Shown piece by piece: positions 42,133 through 48,876 of a stretch of DNA of 64,000 bases. The notes beneath the pieces are model-generated. The model ran no database searches. It was not told the origin of the DNA and saw only the letters and a program-made list of their open reading frames with translations. A program made the translations under genes and the position numbers. Position 1 is the stretch's first letter. Every line of letters starts with the position of its first letter. Where the stretch lies: positions 124,001-188,000 of the forward strand of contig JAIQEW010000011.1 in NCBI GenBank assembly GCA_020073605.1, read 5' to 3'. This DNA is from Terriglobia bacterium (GTDB lineage: Bacteria > Acidobacteriota > Terriglobia > Acidiferrales > UBA7541).

Positions 42133-42624
42133 TTAGTCTTTCCACAACTGGGTTTGCTTTTCGCGGGCGAAGCGGCTGGAGAGAAAGTCCTTGAGGTTGT
42201 CGAGCGAGTAGAAAACCTGGTCGGAACATCCAAGCGCCCATGCGTTGACCTGCTCGACGGGCAGCTCCGTGATCAGATAGACGGGGATCCCTTTCCGAAA
42301 CGCCGCGGTCAGTTCGGCAGGCGCCCCGCCGCTTGCCGGGTCCGCTGCGTCCCAGTAGCAGATCAGATAATCCGCCTTGTGTTCGATCAGGTCGAGGCTT
42401 GACGCAATGATCTTCCGGCATACGCGGCGAAAGCGGTCGAGGTCCGTCGTCTGCCACGCGCGGAAATTCGCGATCTCCGCCTCCGTAAGGTTCTTCTTCG
42501 CCACCTCGGAGGGATCGTAAACGCGGTGTCCCAGCTGGTCACGCAGGAAGGGCGTCAGCTTTCGTCGCCAGAGGGTCTCGCCCTCTCCGCTGAGTTCGAT
42601 GGGACCACAAAGATAGGCAAGCAT
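42133..42624 (-). CDS. Nucleoside 2-deoxyribosyltransferase-like protein
   Basis: This is a 163-residue protein with the fold of 2-deoxyribosyltransferases: AYLCGPIELSGEGETLWRRK at the nucleotide loop and CYWDAADPASGGAPAELTAA with the conserved Glu context. True enzymes have a catalytic Glu in a D-x3-G-x2-E pattern; the GGAPAEL stretch is consistent with it. The family exchanges bases on deoxyribose or cleaves nucleotides (as in DNPH1). The reaction here is not certain. It precedes the DUF84 NTPase by 17 bases. Confidence 0.7.
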   Translation of the reverse strand: MLAYLCGPIELSGEGETLWRRKLTPFLRDQLGHRVYDPSEVAKKNLTEAEIANFRAWQTTDLDRFRRVCRKIIASSLDLIEHKADYLICYWDAADPASGGAPAELTAAFRKGIPVYLITELPVEQVNAWALGCSDQVFYSLDNLKDFLSSRFAREKQTQLWKD

Positions 42625-42705
42625 AGGGACCGGGCGGGGAGCACTCTAGCACGCCGCGCAGGAACGGGCCACTACGATCGGGGACAAAGACCGGCTAGGA
42701 AGAAA

Positions 42706-42779
42706 TGGAGCGGGATAAGGGAATCGAACCCTCGCCTCCACCTTGGCAAGGTGGCGTACTACCACTATACGAATCCCGC
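42706..42779 (-). tRNA. tRNA-Gly (anticodon GCC), CCA encoded
   Basis: On the minus strand acceptor GCGGGAT pairs with ATCCCGC, the anticodon loop is TTGCCAA within CCACC...GGTGG, and the T-arm contains GGTTCGATTCC. CCA is encoded at 42708-42706 after discriminator T. It is 74 bases long. Confidence 0.96.
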
Positions 42780-42939
42780 GCTCACACCGGATGGAACACA
42801 GCGGTGAGAAACCATTTATAGCACGGCCCCCCGCACGCGAACAAGGCTCCGGCCAAGGGTCTGCCGACAGAAGTGTAGGCCATCGGCGACGTGAGAGCAG
42901 CGGCCGCCCGCGAAAGAAAACGAACGATCCGCAACCCGC

Positions 42940-43140
42940 TTAGTCGACTTCCAGAATGCGCGTTGCTTTCACGACAGGCGATTTCTTCTGGCGTTCGGCA
43001 AAGTGCTCGGCGCGCTCACGGTCGATGTAGACGCGCGCGAACTTTTCGCCGTCGTGGTAGTACACCGTAACCTGCCAGTGGCGATGCTTGCGCCGGCGGT
43101 CCCGGTGGAACCGGCTGGATTTCTTTGACTTCTTTTTCAC
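42940..43140 (-). CDS. Small basic hypothetical protein
   Basis: This is a 66-residue protein with a strongly basic N terminus (KKKSKKSSRFHRDRRRKHR) and a short beta-like part, HWQVTVYYHDGEKFARVYID, followed by a helix RERAEHFAERQKKS. It could bind nucleic acid, but no family is recognised. GTG at 43140 has GAGGGG about 10 bases upstream; an in-frame ATG at 43194 would add 18 residues and cannot be excluded. It lies between tRNA-Gly and the next small gene. Confidence 0.5.
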   Translation of the reverse strand: MKKKSKKSSRFHRDRRRKHRHWQVTVYYHDGEKFARVYIDRERAEHFAERQKKSPVVKATRILEVD

Positions 43141-43352
43141 GATAGGGCGCCCCTCAAACGCGGAGACTATGGCAAGTTTGGAAGGGCCGCGCAAGTAGCA
43201 AGATAAAAGTTAACCATCCTACTATTTAGCAATTGCGAGCGACGTTCCAGCTCCAGCCGCGTCTAAATCTCCAGGTCTGAGATCATCGGAAGAGCCGTGG
43301 AACTTTCCGCGACCGCCGCGCGTAGTAGATAAGTGGACTGAGGGAGAATGTC

Positions 43353-43601
43353 ATGGTCGCCAATATCAATAGCACGGCCCCGATCGAGGACTTGCGGAAT
43401 CACCCGGCGGAGACCGTGATGACGCTGCGAAGCCTTCTGGCGGGCGGAGCCATGCTCATTCCCGACCCCAAGCGCGACGGCTTCTACGAAGTCAAGAGCG
43501 GCTCGCTCGTTTACTACATTCACGTGTCGCCGGTGACGGGAAACATCCTGTTGCTCGCCACTTGGGCCAACGAAGCCGTGTCGACGGACCAAGCCGCGTA
43601 G
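43353..43601 (+). CDS. Small hypothetical protein
   Basis: This is an 82-residue protein with GGGAGAA before the ATG. The sequence APIEDLRNHPAETVMTLRSL, then GAMLIPDPKRDGFYEVKSGS and LVYYIHVSPVTGNILLLATW, suggests a compact alpha/beta protein without a membrane segment. I do not recognise it. It lies between two minus-strand genes and is convergent with the DUF4340 gene eight bases away. Confidence 0.6.
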   Translation: MVANINSTAPIEDLRNHPAETVMTLRSLLAGGAMLIPDPKRDGFYEVKSGSLVYYIHVSPVTGNILLLATWANEAVSTDQAA

Positions 43602-43608
43602 CCCGCTC

Positions 43609-44973
43609 TCAATTTGGTTGTGCGGGCGGCGATACCAGATCAGCCGGCTTGAGGTTCAATTCCTCGAAAACCTGCTTCTTCAGCTTGTAAAGCGACGGAC
43701 TGTCGCTCGCCTGCGCGTAGACAAAATCACCTGCCGGCTTCGAAAGCCGGATCTTGAGTTCCTTGCCACTTTTGTCCGTCACGACCGCGCTGATGGCGGG
43801 AGTCGCAAGTTGGGCGCGGAGATTGGCTGCGGGGCGGTCGATCACTTCTTCGGCCTTTAGTTCGCTGACGGGATCCAGAATTTTCCAAGCCGTGGCGGAT
43901 TTCCCCTTCTGATCCTCGGGAACCTCAAAGCTCCACTCGTCCGGGTTGTCCTTCTTTCGACTCAGGACGATCGCGCCATGGGCATCGCGAATTTCAAGCC
44001 GCTGGATATCAACGGCATCCGTGTGAACGAGCCTCTTATCGCGCAAATCGCCGAACTTTTCCGAGAGCTTCTTGTATAGATCCTCGTTGATGCGGAAGAT
44101 CATGGGCCGCGAAGCGTCCCGCGCAAAGTAGGCGCTGCCGTCTTCTTTCCCAACGAGCAGCGTGGATGGCGTTCCTTTTCCGGTCGCCGCGGTGAAGGTG
44201 ATGGCCGGATTCGCGAGGCCGTACTTCGCCAGGTCTTGCGGCTTCTCGCTCGCCACGGAAATCATTTTGGCATTGGAGATTGCCCCGAGAAGCGTCTCCA
44301 CGGAATCCTGCCCAGCGAGCGATGCGGCCGGCTTGGTGAACTTCCATGCGTCCTTTTCCTTCGACGCCGCCAGCTCGCAGGATGAATTCTTGAGATTGAA
44401 CGATGTTGCTTCCGCGCTGTCCATGTGCAGCACGGCGCGGTCGCGCAAATCATCGAGCGATTTGCCGGCGCTGGTCGAAAGCGACAGGGGCAGGAGCGCG
44501 ACGTTCTGGCCGCCGTCCACGATCGTGTAAACGGAATTGCCACTGAAGTCAGTGTTGCCGATGAGGAGGGTATGCTTCGAGCCGTTTGCAAGCTGGAAAT
44601 CGACTGAGACCTGCGCCGGATCAAGACCATAAGCCTTCCGTCGATCCGCGCTTCCGGGCTCCGTCTGCTCGATCCGCGCACTCCCGAGCTGATCGACAAT
44701 CCCCTGGGCCGTCGATTGATCGGCTTCGGTTTCGACCGGCTGCACGATCTGCCACGCGCCGTTGCGCTTCTCAAAGCGAATGGCGGAATCAGCGGACTGA
44801 CCCGGGTGACCGAGCGCGAAGGAGACGATGTCGGAAGCCTGGACCGAGAACGCGGGCTTTGACGTATCCTTCGCGGGCTTTTCCTCGTTTCCGCGCCTCC
44901 AATCGAAGTAATACACGACGGCGCCGAGGCCTACGGCCAAGAGGAGCACGAGCAGTGTCGGCTTCTTGATCAT
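43609..44973 (-). CDS. DUF4340-domain membrane-anchored protein of the Gld-type ABC system
   Basis: This is a 454-residue protein with an N-terminal membrane anchor (LLVLLLAVGLGAVVYYFDW) and a periplasmic part of repeated modules: DSAIRFEKRNGAWQIVQPVE, SCELAASKEKDAWKFTKPAA and AIVLSRKKDNPDEWSFEVPE each describe a strand pair ending in W-x-[IF]-x-x-P. This is the DUF4340 pattern, found with gliding-type ABC exporters. Role is unknown. The ATG at 44973 starts the anchor; its 5' end lies past the end of the GldG-like gene, 21 bases inside the neighbour's stop region by one longer frame that was not used. Confidence 0.85.
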   Translation of the reverse strand: MIKKPTLLVLLLAVGLGAVVYYFDWRRGNEEKPAKDTSKPAFSVQASDIVSFALGHPGQSADSAIRFEKRNGAWQIVQPVETEADQSTAQGIVDQLGSARIEQTEPGSADRRKAYGLDPAQVSVDFQLANGSKHTLLIGNTDFSGNSVYTIVDGGQNVALLPLSLSTSAGKSLDDLRDRAVLHMDSAEATSFNLKNSSCELAASKEKDAWKFTKPAASLAGQDSVETLLGAISNAKMISVASEKPQDLAKYGLANPAITFTAATGKGTPSTLLVGKEDGSAYFARDASRPMIFRINEDLYKKLSEKFGDLRDKRLVHTDAVDIQRLEIRDAHGAIVLSRKKDNPDEWSFEVPEDQKGKSATAWKILDPVSELKAEEVIDRPAANLRAQLATPAISAVVTDKSGKELKIRLSKPAGDFVYAQASDSPSLYKLKKQVFEELNLKPADLVSPPAQPN

Positions 44974-44992
44974 GAGTTTCCGGCCGCAGTCC

Positions 44993-46525
44993 CTACCGGC
45001 GCTTCCACCAGATGGCAACTCCGAGGAGGATGACGATCCCGGGCAGAAGAAACTGGTCGACCCAGTTAAGGATCAAGCCCTGGGCAGCCGTGAGCGTGAC
45101 ACGACGATTCGTCGCCGACTTCGGCCGGATGGAAATCATGTTCTCATCTTCCGCGAGCCAATTGATCGTGTTGAAGAAGAAATCTCCGTCACTGCCCGGC
45201 CCGTTCAGAACTTGGTTTGTGGCGAAGTCAGAGTCTCCAACTACGACTAGTCGACCATTCTTCTCATCCGCACTCCGGCTGGCAGCAACACCAAGCGAAA
45301 GAGGGCCGCGGGTATCGGTCTTCGGATTAAACTTCACGGTATGTTCGAGCTTTGGCTTGGTGAAGCTGGCAGAGGAAGTTTTCAACAGCTCGACCGTCTG
45401 CGGGTCGGATTTCGATTTGTCGGCGGTCGAGACAGTCCGTGCGACCGGAAAGTAAGTCATCAGGTGTTGCAGCTTCTTCGTAATGGGGCTCTCACCGTAG
45501 TTCCCGACTAGAGGGATTTCTGGGCCGGCTCCGAGCTGCTGGCCCATGCCGCTCGCGTCAATGACCACGTTGTTTCCCACACTGATATTCCAGGACTTGA
45601 AGATTTCGTCGAGCTTCGGATCCATGTCCGGATCGATTCCGACTAGCGCTTTCCCTCCACCATCGAGATACTTCGCGACCATCGCCACTTCCTGCGGGAA
45701 GAAGGCTTTGGTTGGGCCAGCAATAACGAGGACGCTACACTTTGTGGGAACGCCATTTTTCTCGATCAGATTGATAGTCTCGGTGCTATACGTTTCCCTC
45801 TTGAGCCCCTGAGCCACCGCAGCATAGCCCAACCCGCTGTCGTCATCGAGAGACTTCTCGCCGTGGCCGGTGACGAAGCAGACCGTCTTCACCTTTTCGC
45901 GGGTCACTTTCAAAATCGTGCTCGTGATGTCCTCTTCCGAAAGCCCACCCTCGGGGCCGGGCTCCAGATGTTCCCTGCGGGAACCGGAAGCCACGACGAC
46001 GTCTCCCATCTGAGTGGCGCCGTACTCCTTGGCGACGTCCGGCTTTTCATCCGGGTCCACGTTCTGGAATTTGAGGTGGGAGCTCAGATTCTTATACTCG
46101 GCCATGAGGTCACTGATCTGAGCGTCCGGCAGCTTCGCGAAGCGGACGATGGTGACGTCCGAGGAAAGCCCGCCGACAATCTTTCTGGTCTGGTCGGAGA
46201 GCGTGAAGAGCTTCTCGCTGGTGAGATCGAAGCGCTTGTGATGCTTGAAACCCAGATAGTTCAGAAAACCGAGAATCGCGATCACGGCCAGGGCGAGAAT
46301 CGCAGTGTTGGTGCCGAGCTGCGAAGACCGCTTGGAGAAAAACTTAAGAATGGCTCCGAAGCCGAGAAGGACGCCGCCGAGCAGCAGGACGCCGCCCGCG
46401 ATCAGGAGAATCTTGCTCGTCAGCAGCAATTCCGATTGGATCGCGTAGCGCAAGTATCCGGCGATCAGGCAGGCTGCCCCCACGCTCGCGGCCGTTTCCG
46501 CCAATTGGTTCCGATCCCACTTCAT
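44993..46525 (-). CDS. GldG-like auxiliary component of an ABC transport system
   Basis: This is a 510-residue protein with two N-terminal membrane helices (AASVGAACLIAGYLRYAI, ILLIAGGVLLLGGVLLGFGA), a third helix near residue 65 and one at the C terminus (FLLPGIVILLGVAIWW). The large middle part has the ABC-type uncharacterised (GldG) features FDLTSEKLFTLSDQT, VCFVTGHGEKSL and VLVIAGPTKAFFPQEV. GldG works with GldA and GldF in gliding bacteria, but in non-gliders its role is unclear. It is the third gene of the ABC operon, 61 bases after the permease. Confidence 0.87.
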   Translation of the reverse strand: MKWDRNQLAETAASVGAACLIAGYLRYAIQSELLLTSKILLIAGGVLLLGGVLLGFGAILKFFSKRSSQLGTNTAILALAVIAILGFLNYLGFKHHKRFDLTSEKLFTLSDQTRKIVGGLSSDVTIVRFAKLPDAQISDLMAEYKNLSSHLKFQNVDPDEKPDVAKEYGATQMGDVVVASGSRREHLEPGPEGGLSEEDITSTILKVTREKVKTVCFVTGHGEKSLDDDSGLGYAAVAQGLKRETYSTETINLIEKNGVPTKCSVLVIAGPTKAFFPQEVAMVAKYLDGGGKALVGIDPDMDPKLDEIFKSWNISVGNNVVIDASGMGQQLGAGPEIPLVGNYGESPITKKLQHLMTYFPVARTVSTADKSKSDPQTVELLKTSSASFTKPKLEHTVKFNPKTDTRGPLSLGVAASRSADEKNGRLVVVGDSDFATNQVLNGPGSDGDFFFNTINWLAEDENMISIRPKSATNRRVTLTAAQGLILNWVDQFLLPGIVILLGVAIWWKRR

Positions 46526-46585
46526 TGCTATGAATTCCTCCGCAATCCCCGAACCTGCGTTTTGCCCGCCGGCACCGCCGAACGC

Positions 46586-47374
46586 TTACGCGCGTCTCCA
46601 GCGCATCGAATCGACCGAGCGCACGGTCAGGAAAATGAAAAGTACGATGAAACTCACGTAATAGACCACGCCGGACGTATCGATGATTCCCCGCGTGAAA
46701 TCGTCGAAGTGGTTGATCACCGAGAGGTACTGCACCACCTGTCCGGTGATGCTTCCCGTTCCTCTCGAGCCGAAGTCGATGGCCCAGAGCAGCAGGAACG
46801 CACCGAAAGTGAGCGCGGCGGCGATGATCTGGTTTTCCGTGAGCGATGAAAGGAACGATCCCAGAGCCAGCAACGATCCGCCGAACAGCAGCACTCCCAA
46901 ATATCCGGCGAACACGATGCGTAGAGGCGGCGCCGGATCGCTATGGAGAAAAACGTAGAAGACGTAACCGGCCGTGGGGAGCAGCATCGCGCCAAACAAC
47001 GTGAGCGACGCGAAGAATTTTCCCAGCACGATGTGGATCTCGCGGATCGGCGAAGTCATGAGCAACTCGATCGTGCCCCGCTTGCGCTCTTCGGCATACA
47101 CGCCCATCGTGAGCATCGGAAGGAAGAAGAGGATTACCAGAGCCAGCAGCCCGAGAAACGCGCGAAGAATCCAGGTCGGTGCATCGAATGGCTGCTGCAT
47201 GCCAAAACGCATTCCTTGCATTTCGGCCTGGAGCGACTGCTCAATCGCGTCGTTCAAATGCAGCCTGAAGAAGAAGCCGCTCAGCAACAGGAACAGACTG
47301 ACAACCACATAGGCGATGGGGGACACGAAGTAGTGGCCCATCTCCTTGCGATAAATGGCGTAAAGGCTCCGCAT
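46586..47374 (-). CDS. ABC-2 type permease (GldF-like)
   Basis: This is a 262-residue permease with six membrane helices, for example YVVVSLFLLLSGFFF, LLALVILFFLPMLTMGVYAE, and LTFGAFLLLWAIDFGSRG. MTSPIREIHIVLGKFFASL and the C-terminal VSFIVLFIFLTVRSVDSMRW are typical of GldF/ABC-2 permeases. The ATG at 47374 has GGGAG about six bases upstream; the longer frame upstream is not supported. It pairs with the ATPase gene 19 bases upstream in the operon, followed by the GldG-like and DUF4340 genes. Confidence 0.88.
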   Translation of the reverse strand: MRSLYAIYRKEMGHYFVSPIAYVVVSLFLLLSGFFFRLHLNDAIEQSLQAEMQGMRFGMQQPFDAPTWILRAFLGLLALVILFFLPMLTMGVYAEERKRGTIELLMTSPIREIHIVLGKFFASLTLFGAMLLPTAGYVFYVFLHSDPAPPLRIVFAGYLGVLLFGGSLLALGSFLSSLTENQIIAAALTFGAFLLLWAIDFGSRGTGSITGQVVQYLSVINHFDDFTRGIIDTSGVVYYVSFIVLFIFLTVRSVDSMRWRRA

Positions 47375-47393
47375 GATTCTCCCGTTTGCTCCC

Positions 47394-48353
47394 CTAATTG
47401 GCCGGCTGCGCGTGGGCTTCTTCATCCGTGGTGAGCTCGAGGAAAATGTCTTCGAGGCTCAGGCTGATACCGTGGAGTTCATAGAGCGGCCAGCCTCGCT
47501 CCACGATCTTCGCCGCGATCTGGCTGCGAATGTCCTTGCCCGGAGAGGCTTCGACGGTCGCGGTCACGTGCCCGTCGGCGCGCGCCGTGCTCACTTCCGC
47601 GCGGCTCGCGCCCGGAATCTGCGCCAGCAACTCCCGGAGAGGCTTTTCCGGCGCTTGCACGTCGATGTGAATCTTCTGCCCGCCCTTGAGCTGAGCCGTC
47701 AGGTTTTGAGGCGTGTCGACGGCCGCGATCTTTCCCTTGTTGATGATGACCACGCGATCGCATGTCATGCTTACTTCGGGCAGGATGTGCGTGGAAAGAA
47801 TGATCGTGTGATTTCCGGCAAGATTCTTGATCAGGTGGCGCACCTCGATGATCTGTTTCGGGTCGAGACCCACGGTCGGCTCGTCCAGGATGATTACGCC
47901 GGGATCGTGCACCAGAGCCTGCGCCAGGCCCACCCGCTGCTTGTAACCGCGGGAGAGCCGCTTGATGAGCTGAGTGCGCTTATCCGTGAGGTTGGTCTTC
48001 TCGAGCGCGTCTGTGATGCGGTCTCGCCGCTTCTCCGCCGGTACGTTCTTGATCCGCAGAACGAAATCGAGGTAGGCCTCAACTGTCATGTCCGGATAGA
48101 GCGGAGGCGTTTCCGGCAGGTATCCGATGTGGCGCCGCACCTCCATGGAGTCCTGGAAGACATCGAAACCAGCGATGCGCGCCGTCCCGGAGGTCGCGGG
48201 CATGAATCCGGTGAGAATGCGCATCGTCGTGGTCTTCCCGGCGCCGTTCGGGCCGAGAAAACCCAGGATTTCGCCCTTGTTGACGGTGAACGAGACGTGG
48301 TCCACGGCCGTGACCGGGCCGTAGGCCTTGGTCAGATTCTGCACTTCAATCAA
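47394..48353 (-). CDS. ABC transporter ATP-binding protein (GldA-like)
   Basis: This is a 319-residue ATPase. Walker A is GPNGAGKTTTMRIL, the signature is LSRGYKQRVGLAQALV, Walker B is VIILDEPTVGLDPKQ and the switch His is LSTHILPEV. After residue 230 there is an extra domain (GQKIHIDVQAPEKPL, HVTATVEASPGKDI) usual in exporter ATPases of the CcmA/GldA group. The TTG start at 48353 is chosen because GGAGGAA stands 5 bases upstream and the protein begins IEVQNLTKAYG; an in-frame ATG at 48536 would add an implausible 61 residues. It opens the ATPase-permease-GldG-DUF4340 operon. Confidence 0.9.
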   Translation of the reverse strand: MIEVQNLTKAYGPVTAVDHVSFTVNKGEILGFLGPNGAGKTTTMRILTGFMPATSGTARIAGFDVFQDSMEVRRHIGYLPETPPLYPDMTVEAYLDFVLRIKNVPAEKRRDRITDALEKTNLTDKRTQLIKRLSRGYKQRVGLAQALVHDPGVIILDEPTVGLDPKQIIEVRHLIKNLAGNHTIILSTHILPEVSMTCDRVVIINKGKIAAVDTPQNLTAQLKGGQKIHIDVQAPEKPLRELLAQIPGASRAEVSTARADGHVTATVEASPGKDIRSQIAAKIVERGWPLYELHGISLSLEDIFLELTTDEEAHAQPAN

Positions 48354-48876
48354 TGCGTTCCTCCACGCGAGGAGTAAGGAAAAATGGATGAAAAGAAATA
48401 CCCAAACCGTTTCAGACAGTCTCTTATACCAAAAAATAGTGCAAAACAAAAAATCGCCCGGCCGATGCGGCGCCGCAACGATCGCGGTCGGATGACCCGC
48501 CGGCGCGGAACCACCCCCGATTTTGGCCAAAAACACAGGAATCGGCAGGCAACGGGCCTTGCGCCTGGCGCATCCACACTGGCTGAATCATGCCCCCGGC
48601 TACTCTTTCAAATGAGTCTCGACGCCTTCCATCGTGAGACGTGGCACGGCCGCGAAAAGCTAGCGCCGGAGATGTGCGTTGACACTCCCCGGCCGTTTTG
48701 TTATTCAACTCGTTTCGCTCTTTGCGCCCGGAACCCAAGGGGAAGCTTCCCGGTCCGGCTAGGACGAGCCCTAAGAACCATCAGTGCGAAATACGACGAT
48801 CTCGAAGCCGTATGTCCCGGCGGAACGCAAGCTCAGACAGGGGAGCAAAATTGACGAAGCGCATTCTGGTGGCCGC
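48354..48876. other. Long intergenic region between the ABC operon and the Ig-like lipoprotein gene
   Basis: No coding region is supported; short frames in it have no ribosome sites. It should hold the promoters of both divergent genes. The last 100 bases before the lipoprotein gene contain the arms ATACG and CGTAT around a short loop and a GGAACGCAAGC word, which I checked against the c-di-GMP (GEMM) riboswitch pattern and rejected. Confidence 0.4.

Noticed and set aside
48740..48876. Possible c-di-GMP (GEMM) riboswitch upstream of the Ig-like lipoprotein
   Set aside because: A GGAACGCAAGC word and a small hairpin recall the motif, but the GGGCAAA side and the required P1/P2 order are missing.
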